Below, piece by piece: positions 24,656 through 33,619 of a DNA stretch of 64,000 bases. The position numbers were made by a program, and so were the translations under genes. Position 1 is the stretch's first letter. Each line of letters opens with the position of its first letter. A model generated the notes under the pieces. It had not been told where the DNA came from and did no database searches. It saw only the letters and a program-made list of their open reading frames with translations. Origin of the DNA: Ignavibacteria bacterium (lineage in GTDB: Bacteria > Bacteroidota > Ignavibacteria > Kapaibacteriales > UBA4661); assembly GCA_014654705.1 (NCBI GenBank), contig JACVZY010000001.1, positions 1 to 64,000 on the forward strand. Reading direction: 5' to 3'.

Positions 24656-27600
24656 ATGAAGAACGCTTTCCGCCTACTCTGCACGGTGTTTCTGTGTATG
24701 TATTTGCTTTCCTCAGGAAGCCTCTCCGCGCAAGACCTCGCCCCTCGCGACACGACGCGCTTCAAAAATCTGAAATTCCGCAACATCGGTCCTGCTATCG
24801 GTGGCAGAACCTCTCGCGTCTGCGGTGTTCCGGGCGATGCTCTCACCTACTACGCAGCCACAGCCTCCGGCGGCGTATGGAAATCCACCGACGGCGGCAT
24901 GAAATGGAAAGCTATCTTTGACGACCAGCCCGTCGCTTCGATTGGCGCAATTGCTGTTGCGCCCTCCGACCCAAATGTGATATACGTTGGTAGCGGCGAA
25001 GCAAATATTCGCGGCAACGTCGCAGCCGGCAATGGCTTGTACAAATCCACCGATGCCGGAAAAACTTGGAAGCACGTCTGGAAAAGCATCGGACAAATCG
25101 GTACGGTTATCGTCCACCCCTCAAACCCTGATGTAGCCTTCGCGGCAGTGCTGGGCAATCCCTTCGCCTCCAATAAAGAACGCGGCGTTTATCGCACCAA
25201 AGACGGCGGAAAAACATGGGAACAAGTTCTGGCGAAAAATCCTGAAACAGGCGCTTCCGATGTGTGCTTCGACCCCACGAACCCGAATATCCTTTTTGCC
25301 GGAATGTGGCAAACACGCCGTAAGCCGTGGGAAATGACCAGCGGCGGACCCGGAAGCGGCTTGTACACATCGCGCGACGGTGGCGACACATGGAAACAAA
25401 TCACTCCGCTCAAAGCCGACGGTTCGCCAAGCGGCATTCCCGAAGGCATTATGGGCAAAATCGGTGTGTCGGTGGCGCCCACAAACGGAAGCCGCGTCTA
25501 TGCGCTCATTGAGCACGAAAAAGGCGGCTTATTCCGCTCCGATGACGGCGGCGCAAACTGGCGTTTAGTCAATGATTCGCGCTCTTTACGCCAACGCGCA
25601 TGGTACTATTCCACCATGACCATCAACCCCACCAATTCCGATGATGTCTGGTTCCCGCAAGTACCGATGTTCCGCACTTTAGATGGTGGTCGCACCATTA
25701 ACCGCGTTCGTGGCTTCCGTCACGGCGACCATCACGATATTTGGATTGACCCCAAGAATCCACAGCGCATTATTAACGCCAATGACGGCGGCGTAGAAAT
25801 CTCCACCGATGGCGGCTCTACGTGGTTTGCAGCCGCAATGCCGACGATGCAGTTTTATCACGTTTCGGTTGATAACTCCAATCCCTACGTCATTTCGGGC
25901 GCAGCGCAAGATTGGGGTACATTTGCAGCACCTCATCATAGCTTAGACGGTGGCGGCATTGACGTTGCCGAGTGGTACAACGTTGGCGGTGGCGAAGCCG
26001 GACACACGCAGCATAATCCCACCGACCCAAACATCGTCTATGCGGGCGAGTACGGCGGCGCAATCACCCGCTACGACCACCGCACCCGCACCACGCAAAA
26101 CATTACCGTCTATCCCACCAACCCATCAGGACGCGGTGCGGAAGACCTTCGCTATCGCTTCCAGTGGACTGCCCCGATTCTCATTTCGCCGCATGACCCG
26201 AACACGGTCTATCACGCAGCGAATGTCCTTTTTAAGACCACCGACGGCGGCAAAACGTGGAGTACTATTTCGAGCGACCTGACGCGCAACGATAAAGCAA
26301 AACAAAAGTGGTCTGGCGGTCCGATTACGGGTGATAACACTGGTGTTGAGACGTATTGCACCATTTTTGCCATTGCCGAATCGCCCGTAAAAGCAGGCGT
26401 ACTCTGGACAGGCAGTGACGACGGCTTGGTGAATATCTCGCAAGATGGTGGAAAAACGTGGTCGAACGTAACGAAAAACATCACGGGTTTGCCCGAATTT
26501 GCGACCATCAAAACCATCGAGACCTCACGCACTGATGCAGGCACGGCGTATGTGGTTGCCGAAGCGCACCGCCTGAGCGATTTCAAACCCTATCTCTGGA
26601 AAACAACCGACTTCGGCAAAACATGGAAAAGTCTGACGGCAAAACTTCCGCAAGAAACGTATCTCCACGCTGTCCGCGAAGATCCGAAAAAGCGCGGTTT
26701 GCTCTATGCCGGAACGGAACTTGGTTTGCAAATGTCGCCTGATGACGGCGCAACGTGGCAGCCGCTGACGATGAACTTCCCGCCTGTTGCCATTCACGAC
26801 TTGCTTATCAAAAATAACGACCTCGTTATTGCATCGCATGGACGCTCGTTTTGGGTGTTTGACGACCTCACGCCCATTCGTGAATTTGCCGTCGGAGAAG
26901 CCGGCGACCATACTCTTCTGCCCGTGCAGACAACCACACGCTGGAACATGAGCTATAATCGCGGTGGGAATGTGGGCGCAATGCCAAATCCGCCAAATGG
27001 ACTCGTTTTTCATTACTTCCTAAAATCCAAAGCAAAAAGCGTTACGCTGGATGTGCTGGATGCAAAAGGCAGTACCGTCCGCACATACAAGAGTAAACCT
27101 GAACCTGCCGCCGCCGGAGAAGAAGGACGCGGTAGAGGGCAAGATACGCTTTCGGTTCTGGCAGGGTTGCACCGTGCGACGTGGGATTTGGACTACAAAG
27201 GCGCTGAGTTCATCAAAGACGGACAAACCGACGGCGGTGATGTGGTTTCCGGTCCGACCGCTGCACCGGGCGCTTACACGCTACGCTTAACGGTGGACGG
27301 CAAAGTGCTCACGCAAGCAGCCCAAGTCGTTGCCGACCCACGCCAAAGCATCAATGCACCAGAACTGGCGAAAACACTTGAATTTACCCTGTCAGTGCGC
27401 GATACAATTTCTTCGCTCACACGCACGGTCTATCAAATCCGTGCTGTGAAAAAGCAGCTCAATGAACGCGCTGAATTGCTCAGCACGGGCGCAGATACGG
27501 CAAAGTATGCAGCACTCCTCAAAACCGTAAAAGCACTTGCCGCGCAATGCGACTCGGTAGAAGGCAAACTCCACAACGCCACCGCAAAAATCAGCTACGA

Positions 27601-27841
27601 TATTCTTGCGGGCAAGAACAACACTGGCGCGAAGCTCTATGCTGTACTTGCGACGCTCTACGATGCCGCCAAAAGCGACGAGCCGATAACGCAAGGCATG
27701 AAGGAAGTTTTTGCCGAAGAGATAAAGAACTTCGGGACATACCGCACCGAATGGCAAATCGTGATCACACGAGACCTTGAGACATGGAACAAGCAAGCAA
27801 AGGCACTGGATGTGCCGCACGTGCTTGTGCCGATGATGTAA
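24656..27841 (+). CDS. Secreted VPS10/BNR-repeat glycosyl-hydrolase-like protein
   Basis: A 1061-residue exported protein with a signal peptide ending near SLSAQD. About residues 35-780 are sialidase-type Asp-box repeats within sortilin/VPS10-like propellers: GGVWKSTDGGMKWK, GLYKSTDAGKTWK, GVYRTKDGGKTWE, GLYTSRDGGDTWK, LFRSDDGGANWR and so on. The start KFRNIGPAIGGRTSRV is typical of this large Bacteroidota/Acidobacteriota family, often labelled glycosyl hydrolase although no catalytic residues have been established. The remaining C-terminal part includes a beta-sandwich (about 800-900) and a helical tail. The gene is monocistronic, with a terminator 18 nt after the stop. Confidence 0.82.
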   Translation: MKNAFRLLCTVFLCMYLLSSGSLSAQDLAPRDTTRFKNLKFRNIGPAIGGRTSRVCGVPGDALTYYAATASGGVWKSTDGGMKWKAIFDDQPVASIGAIAVAPSDPNVIYVGSGEANIRGNVAAGNGLYKSTDAGKTWKHVWKSIGQIGTVIVHPSNPDVAFAAVLGNPFASNKERGVYRTKDGGKTWEQVLAKNPETGASDVCFDPTNPNILFAGMWQTRRKPWEMTSGGPGSGLYTSRDGGDTWKQITPLKADGSPSGIPEGIMGKIGVSVAPTNGSRVYALIEHEKGGLFRSDDGGANWRLVNDSRSLRQRAWYYSTMTINPTNSDDVWFPQVPMFRTLDGGRTINRVRGFRHGDHHDIWIDPKNPQRIINANDGGVEISTDGGSTWFAAAMPTMQFYHVSVDNSNPYVISGAAQDWGTFAAPHHSLDGGGIDVAEWYNVGGGEAGHTQHNPTDPNIVYAGEYGGAITRYDHRTRTTQNITVYPTNPSGRGAEDLRYRFQWTAPILISPHDPNTVYHAANVLFKTTDGGKTWSTISSDLTRNDKAKQKWSGGPITGDNTGVETYCTIFAIAESPVKAGVLWTGSDDGLVNISQDGGKTWSNVTKNITGLPEFATIKTIETSRTDAGTAYVVAEAHRLSDFKPYLWKTTDFGKTWKSLTAKLPQETYLHAVREDPKKRGLLYAGTELGLQMSPDDGATWQPLTMNFPPVAIHDLLIKNNDLVIASHGRSFWVFDDLTPIREFAVGEAGDHTLLPVQTTTRWNMSYNRGGNVGAMPNPPNGLVFHYFLKSKAKSVTLDVLDAKGSTVRTYKSKPEPAAAGEEGRGRGQDTLSVLAGLHRATWDLDYKGAEFIKDGQTDGGDVVSGPTAAPGAYTLRLTVDGKVLTQAAQVVADPRQSINAPELAKTLEFTLSVRDTISSLTRTVYQIRAVKKQLNERAELLSTGADTAKYAALLKTVKALAAQCDSVEGKLHNATAKISYDILAGKNNTGAKLYAVLATLYDAAKSDEPITQGMKEVFAEEIKNFGTYRTEWQIVITRDLETWNKQAKALDVPHVLVPMM

Positions 27842-27859
27842 TTGCTCTTGAAGTGAATG

Positions 27860-27901
27860 AAAGCCGTTCTACGCTTCCGAAAGTGTAGAACGGCTTTTTT
27901 T
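27860..27901 (+). terminator. Rho-independent terminator after the VPS10-like gene
   Basis: AAGCCGTTCTAC pairs with GTAGAACGGCTT, with a short CTT/AAG inner stem and CCGA loop, followed by a run of seven to eight T. A textbook terminator. Confidence 0.9.
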
Positions 27902-28011
27902 GTACGATAGAATTATCGCACAAAGCATCGGAGCAACATTCGTTCATGCGTGTTTTTCGGTCGTTGGGCGATTTTTAGATTCTGAAGCGTGGAAATTCCG
28001 TAATTTTCGAT

Positions 28012-29208
28012 ATGGAAACACTATTCACCAATATCGTTTTCTCGAATCTACGCTCATGGCGCATCGTACGCCACGTCTTGTTCTGGGCGGCTTGGATAAG
28101 TTTTTTGACGTGGACACACTCGCTCAAATTGGCAAGTGAGACCACACGCACCATCGGAGGTATCAACGCCTACATTGTATTGGCATTTATTGAGAAAATT
28201 ATTTATTTACCGTGCCAAGCATTGCTCACCTACACCCTGCTGTATGTGATTATCCTGCGGTTCACATTGCAAAAAAAATTTGCTCATGCTGCCGCCGGAA
28301 CGCTTATGCTCTACGCTCTGGTTAGTATAATGGCTTTCGGTATCACAGAAATTGCCGTTGTTCCGCTTCGTGCGGTATTAGGATTTCCTCGCGTGTGGAA
28401 CACGTTGTATTCGTCTTTGATGACATCGTTGAGTGGCGGAAGCGCAATCTTAGGCTTTGCAGTCGGCATAAAACTTCTTAAACTCTGGTACGAAAAGCAG
28501 CGCGATAATCAAGTGCTGGCACAAAAAAATCTTGAAGCCGAGTTATCGAGCCTTAAAGCGCAAATTCACCCACATTTTCTCTTCAACACGCTCAACAGCC
28601 TGTACGCACTAACGCTTCAAGCATCACCTGACGCACCGGAAGCTGTTTTGCGTCTTTCGGAGATGCTCCGCACGATGCTCTACGACGGCGCACAGTCACG
28701 CATCCCGCTCAGTACAGAGATTGAGCTTATTAGCAATTATATCGAACTGGAGCGCTTACGCTTCGGCTCCCGTGTGGAAATTTCGCAGGCATGGAATAAT
28801 GCGGATTCAGCAGAATTGGTGATTGCACCGTTTGTCCTTTTGCCGTTTGTGGAAAATGCGTTCAAGCACGGTGTAAGCACAACAAGCGATACGGCATGGA
28901 TTAGTCTTGAGACAAGCGTAAAATCAAAGGTTCTGACGTTCCGTATTGTCAATAGCAAGCAAGAGTGCTTTCACGAAAGCGCAGCGCCGGCACCGCAAGC
29001 AATAGCAAGCGGTCTGGGGCTGGCAAATGTACGCAAACGTTTGGAGCTGCTCTACGGCGACCGCTTTTCACTTCGCATTAACGATGAAGGCGAAACGTTT
29101 GTCGTCGCACTCACGCTGGAACTGGAAGCCGCAGTCAATGACCCGATACACATCTCAACAAACCATCCGCTACAAAAGGACGAACACTATGCGCTGCCTG
29201 CTCATTGA
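28012..29208 (+). CDS. LytS-type membrane histidine kinase
   Basis: A 398-residue sensor kinase. Four to five hydrophobic segments lie in residues 22-160 (VLFWAAWISFLTW; AYIVLAFIEKIIYLP; TLMLYALVSIMAFGI; GGSAILGFAVGI) with no recognisable ligand domain. The His_kinase (LytS/YehU) box AQIHPHFLFNTLNSL puts the phosphoacceptor at H186. The ATP-binding N box (LLPFVENAFKHG) and G box (GLGLANVRKRLELLYG) follow. The stop lies 20 bp inside the downstream response-regulator gene, so translation is coupled. The signal is unknown. Confidence 0.88.
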   Translation: METLFTNIVFSNLRSWRIVRHVLFWAAWISFLTWTHSLKLASETTRTIGGINAYIVLAFIEKIIYLPCQALLTYTLLYVIILRFTLQKKFAHAAAGTLMLYALVSIMAFGITEIAVVPLRAVLGFPRVWNTLYSSLMTSLSGGSAILGFAVGIKLLKLWYEKQRDNQVLAQKNLEAELSSLKAQIHPHFLFNTLNSLYALTLQASPDAPEAVLRLSEMLRTMLYDGAQSRIPLSTEIELISNYIELERLRFGSRVEISQAWNNADSAELVIAPFVLLPFVENAFKHGVSTTSDTAWISLETSVKSKVLTFRIVNSKQECFHESAAPAPQAIASGLGLANVRKRLELLYGDRFSLRINDEGETFVVALTLELEAAVNDPIHISTNHPLQKDEHYALPAH

Positions 29209-29935
29209 TGACGAACCGCGTGCGCTCGAAGTGCTGGAACGGCACGTTACCGCGCTGCCAATGCTCCGCCTTGTGGAATCCTGCCCAAGTGCTATTCACG
29301 CCTTCGAGGTGATGCAACGCGAAGCGCTGGCAGGAACACCTATCGAAGTGATGTTTCTGGATATAACCATGCCGCGCCTGACGGGACTTGATTTTTTGCG
29401 GTCTCTGGAGAAACCTCCCTTGACAATTCTCACCACCGCCTATCAGGAATACGCCTTGCAGGGCTATGAATTGGATGTGGTTGATTACCTTTTGAAACCG
29501 ATTTCCTTTCAGCATTTTTTACGTGCCGTGCAGAAAGCCGGACGACGCTTGCATTTGCCCGAAATCACGCCCTTTGGTAAACCAAGTAACAATGCGCCCT
29601 CCACGCCAAACACCGATGAACGTTTTTTGTACTTCCGTGTTGACCGCAAAATGGTCAAAGTCTTTGTGCGGGATATTTGCATGGTCGAGAGCCTGAAAGA
29701 TTATGTCCGCATCATCACGACCACTCCACAGGGTGGCACACAAGCGCTCATCACCAAACAAAGCATGAACGCACTGGAACTGATGCTGCCTTCAGAAGAA
29801 TTTGTGCGCGTTCACCGCTCGTTTATTGTCGCGGTGAAAAAAATAGCCTCCTACACTGCATCCACACTGGAAGTTCAGGGCATAACGATTCCGATTGGAC
29901 GAAATTTTAAGGGGAATGTTGTAGAGTTATTGTGA
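29189..29935 (+). CDS. LytTR-family response regulator
   Basis: A 248-residue regulator, partner of the LytS-type kinase it overlaps by 20 bp. The receiver domain (1-120) has LLIDDEPRALE, phosphoacceptor D58 (VMFLDITMPRLTGLD), TTAYQEYA and the lysine in YLLKPIS. A linker leads to a LytTR DNA-binding domain (about 145-245) with FYFRVDRKMVKV, MVESLKDYVRI, LPSEEFVRVHRSFIVAV and IPIGRNFKG. The last 55 codons (from 29753) form one copy of the 167-bp direct repeat, and the 3' end overlaps the convergent ATPase gene by 29 bp. So the current C-terminus is the junction of an insertion. Confidence 0.9.
   Translation: MRCLLIDDEPRALEVLERHVTALPMLRLVESCPSAIHAFEVMQREALAGTPIEVMFLDITMPRLTGLDFLRSLEKPPLTILTTAYQEYALQGYELDVVDYLLKPISFQHFLRAVQKAGRRLHLPEITPFGKPSNNAPSTPNTDERFLYFRVDRKMVKVFVRDICMVESLKDYVRIITTTPQGGTQALITKQSMNALELMLPSEEFVRVHRSFIVAVKKIASYTASTLEVQGITIPIGRNFKGNVVELL
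29753..29919 (+). repeat. 167-bp direct repeat, copy 1 (inside the LytTR gene)
   Basis: It matches 33453-33619 at 163 of 167 positions in the same orientation, exactly 3,700 bp apart. The four differences are at positions read as AAC/AAT, GTG/GTC, GTT/ATT and CGA/CGG, three of them synonymous. It encodes the final part of the LytTR domain. Confidence 0.95.
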
Positions 29936-32159
29936 TACCTCTGTTGTTAGCTTCAATTTCCAGAACACCTTGATTCTGACTAAAATCAATATGCACATTC
30001 TCTATTATTTGTATTATTTGTTGTGTTTTATCGCTGAACTCACTACCCATCCTAAGGTATTCATCTGGATATTGTTCTTTAACAAAATGTAAAGTGACAT
30101 ACCAAAGAATCTTAATTGACTCTTTAAGTTCATCGTTTTGAAAGAGCCGAATAGCTGATTGATATTGTTTGTCAATCAATAACTTTAGGATAATAGATGA
30201 AGTAATTGAAGTAATGGCGAACCAATTTTCCTTATGTACAAAATCTGTACTTTCTATGCTTACAACAGCTTCAATGTAAGGTGATATATTTTCAAGATTG
30301 TTGTTTATACTGTGATAATAAAGGAAGAAAAGACTCTCTTCAGGGGAATATTTATGTTCTGATAACGAAGATAATAAATTGAATATTCGATGAAGATTTT
30401 TTTTCTGTAATTTTAGCTTTCCTGACAAATACAGACTGAGATATAGCTCTATTGAGTGATTAGAATGGTATTCACCGTAACGAATGGCTTCTAACAATAA
30501 AGATTCTGCTAGCTTATAGTTTTCTACGAGGATATAGCTTAATGCTAATACAGGAATAACCTTAATTCTTAATTTTTCAGATTTTATTTCCTGGAGTAAA
30601 CCGATTCTTCTGAGATTGATTTCTTTCTCGAAAAATTTACCTCCTTCAGAAATTATTATTACTTCACTTAATAACTCTTTATCTGAGAGAGACAGAGAAT
30701 GGACTAGAGGAGAATTATTTACCAGCAAATAATTTTTCACTTCTTGCAAAAGCTCATGTTGTAATATCTCATTTAGTTTTCCTGTCTGTGCTAGTGCCTC
30801 TCCCATGAAATAAATATAATTGGGATATAGTTCGTCTCCATTTTTTAAGCCTTGTATTATTTGTACGGCTTTAACATTCAACATTTCTTCGGGAAAGAAA
30901 CTTTCTATAAATCTAACAAACCAGATAACACGCTGTTTATCATTCTTCCGCCCATTCCGCATCAAATACCAGATATTGAAAAAACGCTCCTGCAAACGGT
31001 AAAAATTGTTCTTTGTGCTGGTCGGTACTTTTTCGATGATACCTTGTTTTTCGAGTTCGTTGAGTTGTGATGAAATGCTCTTGCTTTCCATGCGCGTTTT
31101 CGCAACCAATTCCTTCACGCTCACGGCATCCCACGCCAGCGCGACGGCGTCCACAACCACACGCTGATGCGAGGATAAGTCCTCCACGCGCTGCCCATAA
31201 AATGGCGTAACGTGGTCTAAAAGCCGCTCCAAATCTTGTACGGAATCCCCCCCCGTGCTATCGGTAAAAATATCAAACAGCAGAACCAGTGTGCGCGGGA
31301 ACCCACCCGTGAGAGTGCGTAAAACCTCAATGCGTCGCGGCTGTTTCTCAATGATATTCATTACATTTGCCCGTTCTTCCTCCGAGCGATGCGCTGCCAG
31401 GGTCGTTAGCAGTTCGATAGTTTCTGCCAGTTTCAGACCTTTGAGTTGGACGATTGCAAAAAAATCAAAGAAGGGCTTATCGTAGCGGTATGTGTGTTCC
31501 AGAGCATTTGCCGAAGCAGCAATAATGCGTATTTCGGGACACGTCAGTAAGAGTGAGCGCAAGTGCTGGTGTTCTTTTATTGAGAATTTATCTAACATCA
31601 CACCAAAATTATCAATCATCAAGACAAGGTTTTTCCTGCGCTCTCTAAGTGGCTTGATGAGGTATTCAAATGCCCGTTCTTCATACTCTTCATCGTTAAA
31701 ATGCTTCTCGGCTTCGTCGTACACACCGCTCCATTCCTTACCTGCTTCATCTTGCAGTATTTCCAAGACTTTTTCCCACAGCCGCGAAAGTTTGAAAATA
31801 CCATGCTGTTCTTCATTCAAACGCACAGCAACGATACGCTTTTGCGCCTCCGTATCGGCGCAAAGTTCGTCGTAAATTTTCAACAAAAGCGTCGTTTTGC
31901 CGCTTCCGCGCACACCAAGAATGAGCCAATGCTGCGGTAGCGCGTCCGAAGGATGCAAAACAATATCCTTGTAGATTCGCTCAAACAGAGGCTTCCGCAC
32001 GACAAAAAGCGCATTACGTTCTTCGGGCGTGAGTTGGTCAGGATTAAAAGCACGAGCAATAATGCGTTTATGAAGTGGGATTGTTTTTGTCTTGGAAAGC
32101 CGTTGAGCATCCTGCGTTTGAGTGCTATTCTGAGCCTGTTTGCCATTCTTACGCGACAT
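29907..32159 (-). CDS. P-loop ATPase with winged helix and AT-rich helical C-terminal half
   Basis: A 750-residue protein from the ATG at 32159, preceded by GGTGGAGG at good spacing and overlapping the stop of the upstream ATPase gene by 11 bp. The ATPase core (about 30-350) has Walker A LGVRGSGKTTLL, Walker B NLVLMIDNFGV and an IIAASAN sensor-like strand. A MarR-like winged helix follows (VKELVAKTRMESKSISSQLNELEKQGIIEK), then LQERFFNIWYLMRNGR, typical of archaeal/STAND-like ATPases. From about residue 420 to the end the DNA becomes strikingly AT-rich and the protein is helical, perhaps TPR-like. Its last codons and stop are read from the opposite strand of the regulator gene's end. Function unknown; a defence or signalling NTPase is plausible. 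Confidence 0.8.
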   Translation of the reverse strand: MSRKNGKQAQNSTQTQDAQRLSKTKTIPLHKRIIARAFNPDQLTPEERNALFVVRKPLFERIYKDIVLHPSDALPQHWLILGVRGSGKTTLLLKIYDELCADTEAQKRIVAVRLNEEQHGIFKLSRLWEKVLEILQDEAGKEWSGVYDEAEKHFNDEEYEERAFEYLIKPLRERRKNLVLMIDNFGVMLDKFSIKEHQHLRSLLLTCPEIRIIAASANALEHTYRYDKPFFDFFAIVQLKGLKLAETIELLTTLAAHRSEEERANVMNIIEKQPRRIEVLRTLTGGFPRTLVLLFDIFTDSTGGDSVQDLERLLDHVTPFYGQRVEDLSSHQRVVVDAVALAWDAVSVKELVAKTRMESKSISSQLNELEKQGIIEKVPTSTKNNFYRLQERFFNIWYLMRNGRKNDKQRVIWFVRFIESFFPEEMLNVKAVQIIQGLKNGDELYPNYIYFMGEALAQTGKLNEILQHELLQEVKNYLLVNNSPLVHSLSLSDKELLSEVIIISEGGKFFEKEINLRRIGLLQEIKSEKLRIKVIPVLALSYILVENYKLAESLLLEAIRYGEYHSNHSIELYLSLYLSGKLKLQKKNLHRIFNLLSSLSEHKYSPEESLFFLYYHSINNNLENISPYIEAVVSIESTDFVHKENWFAITSITSSIILKLLIDKQYQSAIRLFQNDELKESIKILWYVTLHFVKEQYPDEYLRMGSEFSDKTQQIIQIIENVHIDFSQNQGVLEIEANNRGITITLQHSP

Positions 32160-33375
32160 AAAGCCTCCACCAATCTTGCAAAATAGGTGAAACAAAACGG
32201 TAGAGTTTGCCATATCCTGATGCTTCGCCCGTTTCGACAACGTAGCCATCATGCTTTAAGGCTTCAAGGATTGGTTTGAATACCTCTACGTTGTGCTTGG
32301 CTGCAAGGTTTGCAATTTCCGACGCATCAATGCTGGTCTTGTGTGCTGTCGTATTCAAAACATCCACAACAAATTTGTATTCATTCCCCTTAAATGCTTT
32401 ACGCAAACGTTCTTCCCACCAAACAAAGTGTTTACGCACTCCAAGCATTTGACTGTATGCTTTACCAATGCTGGTTTCTGTGAGTTCTGTCAGTTCATTA
32501 TCGTTTGAGTACGTTTGCACTGCGTCCAAAAATATTTGAATGTAATACGGTACAAACCAGCGAATACGGTCAAGTAAAATCGCGATAATTTCTTCCGTAA
32601 ACCATGATTTTTCAGGCGGATAATTTTCATGGGCAATAATTCTTTGTATAAGTTCGCGCGCTTCTTCGCGCTGCAAGGGGCGCAGATTTACTGTGCGCAC
32701 ATCATTGATTGCGTTACTTGCCTCAAGTCTTTCGGTAACATATTCCAAACCGACAGAACCGCAGTACAAAAACTGTACTTTATCTCGAAAAGCCCTGTTT
32801 TGGCGGATCTCGCGGTGAGCAAGCAGAAATTCTTTTGCTGCTTGCGGACTGTTTTCAGCGATATTTTGTGCTGCTTGAGCAAATTCGTCAATCATTATCA
32901 CGAGTTGCTCATCATCAGAGAGTTTTTTCACAACTGCCCCCAAAAGCCGCTCAAATGCTTTGTGAGGAGGCATCTTTTCTCCATCTGCAAGCTCTATTTT
33001 CGCAAGTGCATCACTGCCAATTCCTCGAATTCGTCTTAGCACATTTTTCGCCCCCTCACCAATGCGTATACCTACTGATGACAAATCATCATCCTGTAAA
33101 AGGACATCCCGCAATCGCTTGAAGAACTCTACACTACTTGAAACAGACTCAACTTCAAGAAAAATGAGTATTTTGTTTTCCTTCGGATTATCTTGTAAAT
33201 GAAACAGGAGCGAAGTTTTGCCGGAGCGACGTGGCGCAGCAAAGAGAATATGCTCCCCCGATGCCAACGCATCCCAAAGTTTCTTGGTTTCACGCGGACG
33301 CTCGAAGAAATTCTCTTTATCTGCAACCTGACCAACAAGATTTTTAATTGGTTTTTGCATCTTTGTTTTTGACAT
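32149..33375 (-). CDS. AAA/STAND-like ATPase with C-terminal winged helix
   Basis: A 408-residue protein, first gene of the cassette. KENFFERPRETKKLWDAL opens an ATPase domain of the archaeal-ATPase/MNS type: Walker A AAPRRSGKTSLLF, Walker B QLVIMIDEFAQ, and FLYCGSVGLE as the sensor strand with arginine-rich REEAREL nearby. The C-terminal part has VDVLNTTAHKTSIDASEIA and ends GKLYRFVSPILQDWWRLYV, a hallmark of these proteins where a winged helix presents a target. No enzymatic effector domain is attached. The start has no Shine-Dalgarno but sits just below a good promoter. The second ATPase gene overlaps it by 11 bp, so the two products probably act together. Confidence 0.82.
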   Translation of the reverse strand: MSKTKMQKPIKNLVGQVADKENFFERPRETKKLWDALASGEHILFAAPRRSGKTSLLFHLQDNPKENKILIFLEVESVSSSVEFFKRLRDVLLQDDDLSSVGIRIGEGAKNVLRRIRGIGSDALAKIELADGEKMPPHKAFERLLGAVVKKLSDDEQLVIMIDEFAQAAQNIAENSPQAAKEFLLAHREIRQNRAFRDKVQFLYCGSVGLEYVTERLEASNAINDVRTVNLRPLQREEARELIQRIIAHENYPPEKSWFTEEIIAILLDRIRWFVPYYIQIFLDAVQTYSNDNELTELTETSIGKAYSQMLGVRKHFVWWEERLRKAFKGNEYKFVVDVLNTTAHKTSIDASEIANLAAKHNVEVFKPILEALKHDGYVVETGEASGYGKLYRFVSPILQDWWRLYVA

Positions 33376-33398
33376 TTGACAAAAATTTTACTGTCAAA
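33375..33398. promoter_or_regulatory. Operator-like inverted repeat over the ATPase start
   Basis: TTTGACA (33375-33381) and TGTCAAA (33392-33398) form a perfect 7-bp inverted repeat with a 10-bp spacer, overlapping the -10 element and the first base of the start codon. Placement suits a repressor site. Confidence 0.45.
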
Positions 33399-33424
33399 AT
33401 ACTTAACAAAAAAATCATTGTCAA
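33396..33424 (-). promoter_or_regulatory. Sigma70-type promoter of the two-ATPase cassette
   Basis: On the minus strand TTGACA (33424-33419) and TATTTT (33401-33396) are spaced by exactly 17 bp. Transcription would start near 33389, leaving a leader of about 14 nt before the ATG at 33375. Confidence 0.6.
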
Positions 33425-33448
33425 ATTTTTTAACAATGATTTTTTTGT
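33406..33448. promoter_or_regulatory. 15-bp perfect inverted repeat around the -35 box
   Basis: ACAAAAAAATCATTG (33406-33420) and CAATGATTTTTTTGT (33434-33448) are perfect complements with a 13-nt loop. The -35 element lies in the loop and left arm. The right arm ends 4 bp before the start of direct repeat copy 2, so it may be either an operator or a cassette end. Confidence 0.6.
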
Positions 33449-33452
33449 CAAA

Positions 33453-33619
33453 ACCAAACAAAGCATGAATGCACTGGAACTGATGCTGCCTTCAGAAGAA
33501 TTTGTGCGCGTTCACCGCTCGTTTATTGTCGCGGTCAAAAAAATAGCCTCCTACACTGCATCCACACTGGAAATTCAGGGCATAACGATTCCGATTGGAC
33601 GGAATTTTAAGGGGAATGT
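33453..33619 (+). repeat. 167-bp direct repeat, copy 2 (displaced LytTR end)
   Basis: Same orientation as copy 1 at 29753-29919, 97.6% identical. It carries no receiver domain or start codon of its own that makes sense. Confidence 0.95.

Larger units (their letters stand above)
29753..33619. mobile_element. Putative two-ATPase cassette flanked by LytTR-derived direct repeats
   Basis: The unit contains two minus-strand P-loop ATPase genes and their promoter between direct repeats of a host gene's 3' end. Insertion left the response regulator with an intact reading frame and pushed an orphan copy of its C-terminus to the far side. No integrase, transposase, IR ends or short target duplication are visible, so mobility is inferred from the repeats and from the foreign composition of part of the cargo. 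Homologous recombination between the repeats would excise a 3.7-kb circle and restore a single complete regulator gene. A segmental duplication with later cargo gain is the alternative. Confidence 0.55.
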
